DNA of 64,000 nucleotides. Origin: Pseudofrankia sp. DC12 (GTDB lineage Bacteria; Actinomycetota; Actinomycetes; Frankiales; Frankiaceae). Of this stretch, positions 23,445-32,056 are shown piece after piece; position 1 is the first letter of the stretch; each line of letters begins with the position of its first letter. A program made the position numbers and the translations under genes. Where the stretch lies: contig NZ_KQ031391.1 of the NCBI RefSeq assembly GCF_000966285.1, positions 3,755,208 to 3,819,207 of the forward strand, in the 5' to 3' direction. The notes under the pieces are model-generated. The model was not told the DNA's origin. It made no database searches and saw only the letters and a list, made by a program, of their open reading frames with translations.

Positions 23445-24008
23445 CTACGGGTCGGTGGTGGCCTGGGGGCGTCGGGGGGCTCGGCGGGTGGCGAAGAAGG
23501 TGTCCAGGAGAGCGGCGCAGTCGGTTGCGGCCACGCCCGTGATGACCTCCGGGCGGTGGTTGAGGCGGCGGTCGCGGACGACGTCCCACAGCGAGCCGAC
23601 GGCGCCGGCCTTCTCGTCGATGGCGCCGTAGACGAGGCGGGCGACCCGGGCGAGCACGAGCGCGCCGGCGCACATGGTGCACGGTTCGAGCGTGACGACC
23701 AGGGTCGCACCGGTGAGGCGCCATTCGCCGACGGCGGCCGCCGCGGCACGTAGGGCGACGATCTCGGCGTGCCCGGTCGGGTCGGCGGCGGCTTCCCTGA
23801 TGTTGTGGCCCCGGCCGAGGACGGCGCCATCCGCGCCGATCACGACGGCGCCAATGGGCACGTCGCCGCCGGCTGTGGCCAGCGCGGCCTCGGCGAGCGC
23901 GAGCCGCATCGCCGCGAGGTCACGGGCGGGCCCCGCCGGCTCCGCGAGCCGAACCTGCGGCACCGGCTCGGCCCGCTCGGCCGTGGGCTCTGCCGCCGCG
24001 TCAGACAT
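23445..24008 (-). CDS. tadA: tRNA-specific adenosine deaminase
   Basis: 187 aa cytidine-deaminase fold. Zinc ligands and proton shuttle are His 80 and Glu 82 (GHAEIVAL), and Cys 110 and Cys 113 (LEPCTMCAGAL). It converts A34 to inosine in tRNA-Arg(ACG). The first 30 residues are a variable extension. The partner gene common in actinobacteria lies 138 bp upstream on the same strand. Confidence 0.95.
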   Translation of the reverse strand: MSDAAAEPTAERAEPVPQVRLAEPAGPARDLAAMRLALAEAALATAGGDVPIGAVVIGADGAVLGRGHNIREAAADPTGHAEIVALRAAAAAVGEWRLTGATLVVTLEPCTMCAGALVLARVARLVYGAIDEKAGAVGSLWDVVRDRRLNHRPEVITGVAATDCAALLDTFFATRRAPRRPQATTDP

Positions 24009-24146
24009 GGTCGCTGGACCCGGTCAGGCGTCGCGAGGCGGCGAGCCCGCGGTCACGCGAGCCGGTGGCGGTTGCGCCGGGTGATCCCGACCGCAGCCGG
24101 CGGATTCGCCGCCCGCTCGCCGCGCACCCGCTCGCCGCGCACCCGG

Positions 24147-24641
24147 TCAGCCGCGGACCTCGTCGAGGATCTCGCCCGCGCCCGCGCGTTCGCTGATCGC
24201 GGCGACGACGTCGCCGGGCAGCATGCCCTCCTCGGCGATCAAGGCGACGAGCGCCTCCGCCGTCGTGCCGAGGTCGTCGAGCAGGTCGAGATCCCCGATC
24301 GGCTGGGCGTGCAGCATGACGGCCTCGTCTTCGTCCTCGTCGTCGTCCCCACCGCGCGGCGCCGGCAGCGGCAGCGCGTCGGCCAGCAGGGCCTTGGCCA
24401 GGCCGGAGGTCCCGAGGACCCGCCGGTCGGAGAGGAAGACCCGAGGGTCGGACGTGTCCTCGTCGATCCTGATGATCGCCAGGTACTCGTCGTCCTCCTC
24501 GACGAAGGCGACGACGAGGCCGTCGCCGAGATCACGCATCGCGTCGGTCAGCGCGTCGAGGTCCTCGAGTTCGGTGGGGTCGAGGTCGAATGCCCTCCAC
24601 CGGTCGTCCTCTCGCGCGATCGCGATGGCCTTGGTGCTCAC
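24147..24641 (-). CDS. tRNA adenosine deaminase-associated protein
   Basis: 164 aa, very acidic (DDDEDEDEAV), starting at GTG 24641. Conserved-looking parts are LVVAFVEEDDEYLAIIRIDE, FLSDRRVLGTSGLAKALL and the helical end LVALIAEEGMLPGDVVAAIS. It matches the actinobacterial family named for its constant position next to tadA. Its biochemical role is not known. Confidence 0.85.
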   Translation of the reverse strand: MSTKAIAIAREDDRWRAFDLDPTELEDLDALTDAMRDLGDGLVVAFVEEDDEYLAIIRIDEDTSDPRVFLSDRRVLGTSGLAKALLADALPLPAPRGGDDDEDEDEAVMLHAQPIGDLDLLDDLGTTAEALVALIAEEGMLPGDVVAAISERAGAGEILDEVRG

Positions 24642-25073
24642 CGTGGTGTCCTCACATCGTCAAAGCTGGTGAATCTTCAGACTTTTGATCACTACGACGT
24701 TCGCCGCGGAGGGGTCGGTGTCTCCGCATCCTGATTCTCGCGCCGTCCCATTCGCCCGGCGCACCGCGTCACCCGGAGCCCGCCGCCGCGAGGCCCGCCC
24801 AACGCGCCCGGCCCGTGGCCCGGAGCAGAGACCGCCTCGTCCGACCGGTGCCGGCGATGCTCCCCCGTGTATGTGAAGGCCGGCGGGCGCGAGGTGGGCC
24901 GGGCCGGGGGCGCCGTCGCGATGTCCGGCCGGCGGCGAGAAGGTGATCTTCCGTCGAATGGTGGTCGGTGGCCCGTCCGCCGCCAGCGGGCGGGTGACGA
25001 GGCGGGGCAAGCGCGGACAGGTCACGGGGTCGCCGCCACGGCGCCAGGGCGGCGTGGCACTGTAGAAATCGCC
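24642..25073. other. divergent intergenic region, no gene seen
   Basis: 430 bp between the leftward tadA-associated gene and murT. The first 60 bp are AT-richer (CAAAGCTGGTGAATCTTCAG) and may hold a promoter. In-frame sequence upstream of murT ATG 25074 has no coding character. Confidence 0.5.
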
Positions 25074-26375
25074 ATGATGACTCCGTTGCCGCGCCGCCTC
25101 TCCACGAGGACGAAGGCGGCGCTCGCCGTTGAGCGGCTGGCGTCCGAGGCTTCCCGCCGGCTGGGCAAGGGATCCGGCGAGATGATCGGCGGCAAGCTCG
25201 CCCTGCAGGTCTCGCCGCACGCACTCGAAGAGGTCGGCAGCGGCAGGCCGGTCGCCTGTGTGTCCGCCACCAACGGCAAGACCACGACCACCCGCCTGCT
25301 CGCCAGGGCGCTGGGCACGCTCGGCCCGGTGAAGTCGAACAGCGGCGGCGCGAACATGGCCCCGGGCGTGCTCGCGGCGCTGGCCCGCCCGCCCTACGAC
25401 GCGGCGGCCGCGCTCGAGGTGGACGAGATCTGGCTGCCCAAGGTGGCCCGCCAGGTCCGGCCCCGCGTGGTCGCGCTGCTCAACATCAGCCGGGACCAGC
25501 TGGACCGCTCGAACGAGACCCGCCGGATCGCCGCGATCTGGCGTGAGCTCGGCGCGGAGCTCGGTGACTGCACGGTCGTCGCCAATGTCGACGACCCGCT
25601 CGTCACCTGGGCGGCGGCGACCTGGTCGAAGCAGGTCTGGGTCTCGGTCGGGCAGAACTGGACCGCGGACGCGATGGTCTGCCCGCAGTGCGCGCGGCTG
25701 CTGCATCGCAACGAGTCCGGCTGGTGGTCGGAATGCGGGCTGGCGCGCCCGGAGCCGATCGTCGCGGTGACCGGTCCCGGCGAGATCATGTGGTTCGGCC
25801 ACACGATCAGGGCGTCGATCGGCCTGCCTGGCCGGGTCAACCTCGGCAACGCGGCGATGGCGGCCGCGGCGGCCCGCGAGTTCGGCGTGCCCGTCGAGGA
25901 CGCGCTGGCCGCGATGGCCGACCTCGGGGACGTCCAGGGCCGCTATCAGGATGTGCTGCTCGGTTCGGCCGGAACGCGGGCCCGGATGCTGCTGGCCAAG
26001 AACCCGGCGGGCTGGGTCGAGATGATGGAGCTGATCAACTCCGCTCCGCCGCGCAGCCTGATCGTCGACTTCAACTCACAGACCGCCGACGGGCGTGACC
26101 CGTCCTGGATCTGGGACGTGCCGTTCGAGCGGCTGGCCGGCCGCCCGGTTCTCGTCACCGGGGATCGGAAGGAAGACATGAGCGTCCGGCTGGCCTACGC
26201 CGGCGTCCGGCACACGGTGCACCCGAGCGCGGAAGAGGCCGCCGACGCGGCCGGCGACGCCCGGCTGGACGTCGTCGCGAACTACACCGCCTTCCGTGAC
26301 CTGCTCGTGCGGACCACGCCCGCGCCGCGCCCGCCCGCCGAGCCGGCGGCGCCCGCCCCAGGCGGTGCCTGGTGA
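25074..26375 (+). CDS. murT: lipid II isoglutaminyl synthase, MurT subunit
   Basis: 433 aa from ATG 25074 (MMTPLPRRLSTRTKAALAVE). Mur-ligase ATP site SATNGKTTTTRLL (GKTTTT at 68-73), SNSGGANMAPGVL, and an inserted zinc ribbon (VCPQCARLLHR and SECGL) typical of MurT, then the DUF1727 C-terminal domain (LIVDFNSQTADGRDPSWIWD). With GatD it amidates D-Glu of the peptidoglycan stem. It overlaps gatD by GTGA. Confidence 0.95.
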   Translation: MMTPLPRRLSTRTKAALAVERLASEASRRLGKGSGEMIGGKLALQVSPHALEEVGSGRPVACVSATNGKTTTTRLLARALGTLGPVKSNSGGANMAPGVLAALARPPYDAAAALEVDEIWLPKVARQVRPRVVALLNISRDQLDRSNETRRIAAIWRELGAELGDCTVVANVDDPLVTWAAATWSKQVWVSVGQNWTADAMVCPQCARLLHRNESGWWSECGLARPEPIVAVTGPGEIMWFGHTIRASIGLPGRVNLGNAAMAAAAAREFGVPVEDALAAMADLGDVQGRYQDVLLGSAGTRARMLLAKNPAGWVEMMELINSAPPRSLIVDFNSQTADGRDPSWIWDVPFERLAGRPVLVTGDRKEDMSVRLAYAGVRHTVHPSAEEAADAAGDARLDVVANYTAFRDLLVRTTPAPRPPAEPAAPAPGGAW

Positions 26376-27700
26376 GCCTTTTTCAGCCGGAGCCGCGCGG
26401 GTCGCGTAATCGGCGCCCGGACGACGAGCACCGCGAGCCCGACCAGCCCGGCCGCGAGCGGCGGGCCCGCGAGCACCCCGGCTACGAGCCTGAGCCGGGT
26501 TACGGCCCGCCAGGCAGAGGCCCGTACGGCCAGCCGGCGCCGGCCGCCGACCCGTTCGAGCACGCCCGGCCGATCTACCAGCACCCGGACGAGCTACCGC
26601 CGGGGCCGTACTCGACCCGGGGACTGCCAGTCCGCGGCGTCCCAGCCCGGCGCGAGCTTCCGCCGCCGGCCGGGTCGTCGCCCGCCCGGGCGATTCCGCC
26701 CGGCTCGTCTTACCCACCCGAGCCGCGTTACCAGGCCCAGGTGAACCCCCCAGCGACCTACCCGGAGGATCAAGGCGTCCCGCCGGCCGGACCGCCACGG
26801 CGGTACGCGCCGCCTCAGCTCCCCGCCGCGCACCTGTTCGAGCCACCGCCGGCCCGGTCGCAGCCGGACGCCGCCCGGCTGCCGGCGCGGCGCCAGGACT
26901 CGGTCGCGGACGGGTCGCCCGGGCAGTTCTCCGCGCAGGGTGGGCAGGTTCGCAGCCGCGAGTCGACCACCCGGATCGCGCTGATCTACCCGGAGCTGCT
27001 CGGGACGTACGGCGACGGCGGCAACGCGACGGTGCTCGTCCAGCGGCTGCGCTGGCGCGGGATGGCGGCCGAGGTCGTCAGTGTGCCGGCCGGCGAGCCG
27101 GTGCCGGCCGGCTGCGACATCTACCTGTTGGGTGGCGGCGAGGACGAGCCGCAGACGCTCGCGGCCGAGGGCCTGCGGCGCAACAACGCGATCGCCCGGG
27201 CCGTCGGCGGTGGTGCGGCGGTGCTCGCCGTCTGCGCCGGCTACCAGGTGATCGGCACGACCTTCCCGGCCGGAGGGAAGATCTACGACGGTCTCGGGCT
27301 GCTCGGCATCGAGACTCGCCGCTCGTTCGAGGCGCCGGACGCTCCCGTGCCGCCCCGGGCCGTCGGCGACATCGTTGTGGAGCCGGACCCGTCGCTGCGG
27401 CTGCCGACCGTGCTTGGCTACGAGAACCACGGTGGGCGGACCAGGCCATTGCCGGGGGCGCGTGGGGTCCCGTTCGGCACGGTCCGGGTTGGTCTGGGCA
27501 ATGGCATCCCGGCGGGCACCGACGGGATGGTCCACGGCACGGTGCTCGGGACCTACCTGCACGGCCCGCTGCTGGCGCAGAACCCCGCTGTCGCCGATCT
27601 GCTGCTGTCCTGGGTGCACGGCGAGCTGCCGCCGCTGCCCGGGCCGCCCGAGGTCGACGCCCTGCGTGCCGCGCGCCTGCGCGCCCTGGAGATCGCCTGA
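26372..27700 (+). CDS. gatD: lipid II isoglutaminyl synthase, GatD subunit, with long N-terminal extension
   Basis: 442 aa, about 200 more than usual. Residues 200-442 are the CobB/CobQ-like class I glutamine amidotransferase: RIALIYPELLGTYGDGGNA, nucleophile Cys 288 in AVCAGYQVIG, GYENHGG at 349-355 and His 397 in YLHGP. It supplies ammonia to MurT. Residues 1-198 are Pro/Arg/Gly-rich with repeated GYxxxPGYGPPG-like segments and no domain. Start GTG 26372 overlaps the murT stop; no internal start near residue 195 has a ribosome site. Confidence 0.93.
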   Translation: MSLFQPEPRGSRNRRPDDEHREPDQPGRERRAREHPGYEPEPGYGPPGRGPYGQPAPAADPFEHARPIYQHPDELPPGPYSTRGLPVRGVPARRELPPPAGSSPARAIPPGSSYPPEPRYQAQVNPPATYPEDQGVPPAGPPRRYAPPQLPAAHLFEPPPARSQPDAARLPARRQDSVADGSPGQFSAQGGQVRSRESTTRIALIYPELLGTYGDGGNATVLVQRLRWRGMAAEVVSVPAGEPVPAGCDIYLLGGGEDEPQTLAAEGLRRNNAIARAVGGGAAVLAVCAGYQVIGTTFPAGGKIYDGLGLLGIETRRSFEAPDAPVPPRAVGDIVVEPDPSLRLPTVLGYENHGGRTRPLPGARGVPFGTVRVGLGNGIPAGTDGMVHGTVLGTYLHGPLLAQNPAVADLLLSWVHGELPPLPGPPEVDALRAARLRALEIA

Positions 27701-27822
27701 GCGAGGATCTGGCCTCGGCCGGCAGTGACGTGGGCATCCTCATGACACGGAGGCACGGCCGGGGCCACGCTGGTGGTGTAAACCGGCGCCATGGCGGTGC
27801 CTAGTGTGATTCCTTTGGTGGC

Positions 27823-28461
27823 GTGGCCGCGAATCCGCTCTCCGCGTGGTGGAAGAAGAACAGCAAGACAGCCGTGATCGCTGTCGTCGTGATCGCTGTG
27901 CTCTGGACCGTCGCCCACGGCAACGGATCGGCGAAGACGAAGGAGAAGGCGATCCCGGACCAGTACGCGTCCAAGGGGCGCCTGGTGCTGATCCACGCCA
28001 AGGAGAAGTCGAAGAGCAAGGTGCCGCTGGTGCTCGTCCTGTCGGACGACAACACCAAGACCAAGGTGTTCGAGACGGACAGTGGTGCCTCGACGCTGGC
28101 GGACCGCAAGCACTTCGCGCTCGTCTACCCGGAGCCGGTCGCGAGCCAGTGGCAGGTCGACCCGAACGGCGCCGACGCCCAGTACCTGAAGGACGTCGTC
28201 ACTTACATGTCCAAGGACTGGACATCGGTCGACGCGAGCCGCGTCTACATCTGGGGCCTGGGCGAGGGAGCACGGCTGGCGCTCGCCCTGGCCTGCGCCA
28301 ACCCGTCCCAGTTCGCGGCGGTCGGTGTCGTCGGCCAGTTCGACCCCGACCCGGGCCCGAACTGCGACACCGAGGTCCCGACCGACCGGGAACGCGTCGC
28401 CACCCTGGACAAGAACGCGTCCGCACGGTTGTGGACCTTCTCCTCGAACAAGAGGCGCTGA
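27823..28461 (+). CDS. membrane-anchored alpha/beta-hydrolase-fold protein lacking the nucleophile
   Basis: 212 aa from GTG 27823. A single TM helix (16-31) precedes a domain with LVLIHAKEKSKSKVPLVLVL, FALVYPEPVASQWQVDP and VDASRVYIWGLGEGARLALA, the layout of PHB-depolymerase/LpqC-type esterases. The nucleophile elbow, normally GxSxG, reads GLGEG (145-149), so Ser is replaced by Glu and catalysis is unlikely. A His near the C-terminus is also missing. It may be a binding or structural protein. Confidence 0.65.
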   Translation: MAANPLSAWWKKNSKTAVIAVVVIAVLWTVAHGNGSAKTKEKAIPDQYASKGRLVLIHAKEKSKSKVPLVLVLSDDNTKTKVFETDSGASTLADRKHFALVYPEPVASQWQVDPNGADAQYLKDVVTYMSKDWTSVDASRVYIWGLGEGARLALALACANPSQFAAVGVVGQFDPDPGPNCDTEVPTDRERVATLDKNASARLWTFSSNKRR

Positions 28462-28494
28462 GCGCCCGGGATCGCCGCTGCTGAGCGGCGGAAA

Positions 28495-28538
28495 GCCGTC
28501 CGCCCCACCGGGCGGGGGGTCTCGGCAGGGCGGACGGC
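28495..28538 (+). terminator. terminator after the hydrolase-fold gene
   Basis: Perfect 10-bp arms GCCGTCCGCC (28495-28504) and GGCGGACGGC (28529-28538), 33 bp after the stop codon. Confidence 0.7.
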
Positions 28539-29075
28539 GGGCCTGGTCTCGGCCGAGGAGTCGGCTGGCGCCGCCCCCGCCAGGTGGGGGGAAGACCCGG
28601 CAAGGGCGGCGCCGCCTGGTTGGCCCGGATCCGGGGGGGACCGGCCGGGCCGCCGCCGGGCCGAGGGGGATCGGCCGGCGGTTCGTCCGGGGGCGTCAGA
28701 TCGAGGGCGGGAGGGGGAAGCCCTCGTTGGCGCCGACGGACGAGCTGTGGGCGTGGCAAGGGGCTGGGCCACGCTGGTGGAGACAGTGGTCGGACGCCAG
28801 GGCGGACCCCGGCGAGCCGGTGGTCACAAAGTCCGCAGAGTGGATCCCGGCCCGGCCGAGGGAGGCCGAGCCGTGACGGGATCCCCTTGCCCGGCTTCGG
28901 ACAGCGGGAGATCCCTCAGGGCACGCTCCGCGCGGAGTCAGGCCGCGACACACTGGTCTGGGGGAGCTCGCCGGGACAAGCCCGGGGTGGGACGGCCAGT
29001 CGCCCGCCGGGTGGCCGCGCGGATTTCCGCAGGGCCGGCCACCGCGACGGGTGATTCCACGTAGGGCTCGCCAAG
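28539..29075. other. intergenic, no gene seen
   Basis: 540 bp of G-rich sequence between two convergent transcription units. ORFs here have Arg/Gly/Pro noise translations and no ribosome sites. Confidence 0.5.
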
Positions 29076-29099
29076 CCCGATCGGCCGTCGCCGATCGGG
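29076..29099 (-). terminator. terminator of the NlpC/P60 gene
   Basis: Perfect arms CCCGATCGGC (29076-29085) and GCCGATCGGG (29090-29099) with loop CGTC, 74 bp past the leftward gene's stop. Confidence 0.75.
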
Positions 29100-29172
29100 C
29101 CGGGCTACCTCGCCGGTTGGCGCCGTCGGCCGGAGGACCGGCCGACCAGGCCGCCCGACGGCGGCCAGGTCC

Positions 29173-30237
29173 TTACAGGACGCGCCCGACGTAGTAGGTC
29201 GTGCTGTAGATAGCCTCGAGCTTGACGACGTCACCGCTGTGCGGAGCTGCCCACATCTTCCCGTCGCCGGCGTAGATGCCCATGTGGTAGATGTTTCCCG
29301 GAGACCCGAAGAAGATCAGGTCGCCGATCTCCTTGTGAGCCGGGTCGACGTGGATCGTGGCCTCGTACTGGGCTTCCGCCGTCCGGGGCAGGTTGCGGCC
29401 GAGCTGCCTGTAGACGTACTGGACGAGGCTGGAGCAGTCGAACGAGTCCGGCCCGTTGGCCCCGTAGACGTAGGGCTTACCGGCCTGGAGCGAGGCCAGG
29501 TAGACGGCCTTCGAACCCAGGTCGCCATTCGTCGGCGCGTTGACCGTGATGCCCCGGGATGCCGAGACGGCGGGCTTCGCCATGACGTTCAGCGTGCCGA
29601 CGTTGTCCGAGACGGCGGACTGCAGTGCGTCGGTGCCGTCGAACACCGCTGTGATCTGGGTGGTGGTGAGGACCCGTGCGGTGTACGAGGTGTACCCGCT
29701 GCCGTTCGTCGTCAGGTGCAGGAACGTGGCGAACCCCGTAGGGAGCTTCACCTGGACCTTGACCAGCTGGTTGGCCAGCGGCTGGTTGGTGTCCTTGTTG
29801 GTCAGCTGGAAGCCGACCTCGACCGCCTGGTCCGCGTAGACGTTCACGTTCGGGTTCGTGATGTGCAGGTCGACGTCGGCCTTGGAGGCAAGCGTCGGGG
29901 CGGCCAGGTCGGACGCGGTGCCGCCGTCCGCGGACGCGAGCGTCGAGGCGAGGCTCACCGGGTGGACCATCGTGCTGCCGCTGCTCCCCCCGGCGCCGAG
30001 GGCGCTCGCGAGGTTCAGTCCGGTCGTGGTGGTGCCGTCACCGGTGAAGGCGTCGTTTGCGTGGTCCGCGGCTGGGGAACAGCCGGCAAGAGCGATGCCG
30101 GATACCGCGATGGCGCCGGTGGTGGCCGCGGCAACCGCGGTCCGGCCCTTCGCCTTTGCGACCACGGAGAGGCCGCGGTGACGGCCTCGGCTGGTAGTGA
30201 GCCGGGCGTCGGTATCCCAAACGGAGGGCGCAGACAA
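29173..30237 (-). CDS. NlpC/P60 peptidoglycan endopeptidase lipoprotein
   Basis: 354 aa. A basic N-terminus and hydrophobic stretch end in lipobox LAGC (Cys 53). Residues 115-225 form an Ig-like beta domain (VYADQAVEVGFQLTNKDTNQ). The NlpC/P60 domain (240-354) has catalytic Cys 268 (SFDCSSLVQYVYRQLGRNLP) and His 318 (IYHMGIYAG), with third residue His 333. It cuts peptide stems in the wall. Start is TTG 30237, placed because AAGGA lies upstream and the riboswitch ends at 30258; a GTG at residue 25 is possible. Confidence 0.88.
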   Translation of the reverse strand: MSAPSVWDTDARLTTSRGRHRGLSVVAKAKGRTAVAAATTGAIAVSGIALAGCSPAADHANDAFTGDGTTTTGLNLASALGAGGSSGSTMVHPVSLASTLASADGGTASDLAAPTLASKADVDLHITNPNVNVYADQAVEVGFQLTNKDTNQPLANQLVKVQVKLPTGFATFLHLTTNGSGYTSYTARVLTTTQITAVFDGTDALQSAVSDNVGTLNVMAKPAVSASRGITVNAPTNGDLGSKAVYLASLQAGKPYVYGANGPDSFDCSSLVQYVYRQLGRNLPRTAEAQYEATIHVDPAHKEIGDLIFFGSPGNIYHMGIYAGDGKMWAAPHSGDVVKLEAIYSTTYYVGRVL

Positions 30238-30257
30238 GTCTCGCTGGTCCTTCCCGT

Positions 30258-30442
30258 ACGCCTACGAGGTGAGCTGTCGGGTTCGGGCTGGGCTGCCCGG
30301 CCCCCGCGCGACTGGCGCGCGAAGGGCTTCACCCCAAGGCCAGCGTTTTCACGCCGGCCGGTCTTGCACGGGTGGTTCCCCCGCTCCTGCCCGTGGTGAC
30401 GACTCGGAGGGGACACCGGGACCGCGGGCAGGATTCGGCGTT
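30258..30442 (-). promoter_or_regulatory. c-di-AMP (ydaO-yuaA) riboswitch
   Basis: Reading leftward: CGCCGAATCCTGCCCG, then CGGGCAGGAGCGGGGGAACC, GGGGTGAAGCC, and the conserved end CCGACAGCTCACCTCGTAGG, which are the ordered invariant blocks of this riboswitch class. It lies 21 nt before the NlpC/P60 start. In actinobacteria c-di-AMP binding turns such wall-hydrolase genes off; that direction is known for the class, not shown here. Confidence 0.9.
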
Positions 30443-30830
30443 CGGTCCGGTGGTTGGGCTGACGTCGTGGAGAAGACTAGTCCACGTGGATGATGACGGT
30501 AAACGCAGGTACCGCCGATACGTCTGGTCTTTCACGAAACGTCGGTTCACGGGCGGCTTGGCGCTCTGTCACTGCCCTGGTCGCGGACGGCTATTGGTGG
30601 TGCCGTCTGCCTGGGTAGCGGGCCTTGCGGTCGCCATGGTCGGTACTACCGGTAATCTCGACACTACGCGAAGATGTCATGATCGGCCCGAGAGGCCACA
30701 GGGCGAACACTTTCCGTAGCCGGCCTCGAGGAGGTGGTGACAGGTGCACCCCCTATGCCGGGTAGGCCTATAGGGCTAGACGCGCACCCCTCTAAATGTG
30801 GTTGCCGCGCAAGGCCCTAGGACTCAAACG
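30443..30830. other. riboswitch promoter region, no gene seen
   Basis: 390 bp upstream of the riboswitch, less GC-rich than average (for example TGATGACGGTAAACGCAGG). It should hold the promoter of the NlpC/P60 transcript. No coding ORF. Confidence 0.5.
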
Positions 30831-30847
30831 TAAGGACGAAAGTCCTT
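30831..30847 (-). terminator. hairpin after the coiled-coil gene
   Basis: Arms TAAGGAC and GTCCTTA around a 3-4 nt loop, about 105 bp beyond the stop of the leftward gene at 30953. Confidence 0.45.
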
Positions 30848-30952
30848 AAATCGCTACGGATGGCCGGGCTTGGTCGCCCAGCGCAGCCGGACCGGCGACC
30901 GACCGTCGATGGCCCGGGCGCGGCTCGCACCTTGGCTGACTCCTTGTTGCCG

Positions 30953-32056
30953 CTAAGGCAGATCGTCCGGCTGCTGGCGCGGGGCGCGCCGGGTGAGGAA
31001 ACCGGCGCGGTCGAGCACCTGCAGCTCGATCGCCAGCTCCAGCACCTCGCGGGGGAGCGTCCGATGCATCGCCTGCATCGCCTCGACCGCCGCTCTGGCC
31101 CGGTCGGCGAGCTCGTCGAGCGCGTGCTGGCGCTGGCGCATCCGGGCGCGCTCCTCCTGGATGGTGCGGACCGTCTCCTCTTGCCAGCGCCGGGTGAGCA
31201 CCAGGTGCTCGCTCGCGTCGGCGGCCTGGCGCTTGGCCTCCTCCAGCCGGTCCAGCAGCTGGTCGAGCTGCTCGAGGCGGCCAGCGAGCTCCAGCATGTC
31301 GCCCCGGCCGATCCCGGGGAAGCGTTGCTCCTCCCAGCCGCCGGGTGGGGTCCTCTGCTCGAGCGGGTCCTGCGGTTCCGTTGAGGACTGCAGCACCGCC
31401 GGGATGTACGGGCCCGGGGGGAAGGGCGGCTCCGCTCCAGGGGGTGGCGTGCCGGGCACCTGCTCGAGCGGGTGCGGTCTGGTCGGGATAAGGGCTCCGA
31501 AGTAGTCGGCGAAGGATGGTGGCGTCGGGCCGGCGCTGGCCGGCGGTCCGACGGGGTCGTATCCGGCCGCGGCGCCAGCCGTGCTCTCGGGCTGGTGGCC
31601 GTCCGGCCCGGCGAACGCGTCACCCGGACCGAAGCCATGCTCGACCGCGAACCCGTCCGTGGCCGCGAACCCGTGCTCGACCGCGACGCCCTGCTCGACC
31701 GCGAACCCTGCGCCGTCCCGGGCCGGGACGGCGCCCTCGTCGCGTGCCGCGAACCCCGCCTCGTCCCTCACCGCGAGACCGGCCCTGTCTCCTGCCGCGA
31801 ACCCGGCCTCGTCTCTCACGGCGAAACCGGCGGGTGGCGAGGCATCGCCGGGGCCGAGGCCTTTGGAGGTCGACGCCTGCCGAGGCCCGATCGCCGGGCC
31901 CGCGCCGCCGAAGGCGGGATCGTCGTCGCAGAGGGCGTCCGGGGCAGCACCAGGCGGCGTGTCGACGGTGCCATCGGGCACGGTGACATGGATGTAGGCG
32001 CTGTCAACTGCCCGTTCCGGTCCAGTGAGGCTGTGCGGGCCGGTCACATCCGACAC
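30953..32056 (-). CDS. hypothetical protein with degenerate decapeptide repeats and coiled coil
   Basis: 367 aa. Residues 75-145 are degenerate repeats built on AGFAVRDE / AGFAARDE / HGFAATDG units; residues 150-260 are Pro-rich; residues 262-345 form a strong heptad coiled coil (LAGRLEQLDQLLDRLEEAK; WQEETVRTIQEERARMRQRQ). No enzyme motif. The C-terminal coiled coil probably mediates assembly. ATG 32056 lies within the last codons of the upstream gene (13-bp overlap), so the two form an operon. Confidence 0.75.
   Translation of the reverse strand: MSDVTGPHSLTGPERAVDSAYIHVTVPDGTVDTPPGAAPDALCDDDPAFGGAGPAIGPRQASTSKGLGPGDASPPAGFAVRDEAGFAAGDRAGLAVRDEAGFAARDEGAVPARDGAGFAVEQGVAVEHGFAATDGFAVEHGFGPGDAFAGPDGHQPESTAGAAAGYDPVGPPASAGPTPPSFADYFGALIPTRPHPLEQVPGTPPPGAEPPFPPGPYIPAVLQSSTEPQDPLEQRTPPGGWEEQRFPGIGRGDMLELAGRLEQLDQLLDRLEEAKRQAADASEHLVLTRRWQEETVRTIQEERARMRQRQHALDELADRARAAVEAMQAMHRTLPREVLELAIELQVLDRAGFLTRRAPRQQPDDLP

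Noticed and set aside
24660-25802. 380-codon minus-strand ORF upstream of murT
   Set aside because: Antisense to the well-supported MurT coding region; translation lacks any conserved pattern.
28584-29054. Gly/Arg-rich ORF in the gap before the NlpC gene
   Set aside because: No ribosome site, low-complexity translation, and located between two convergent terminators.
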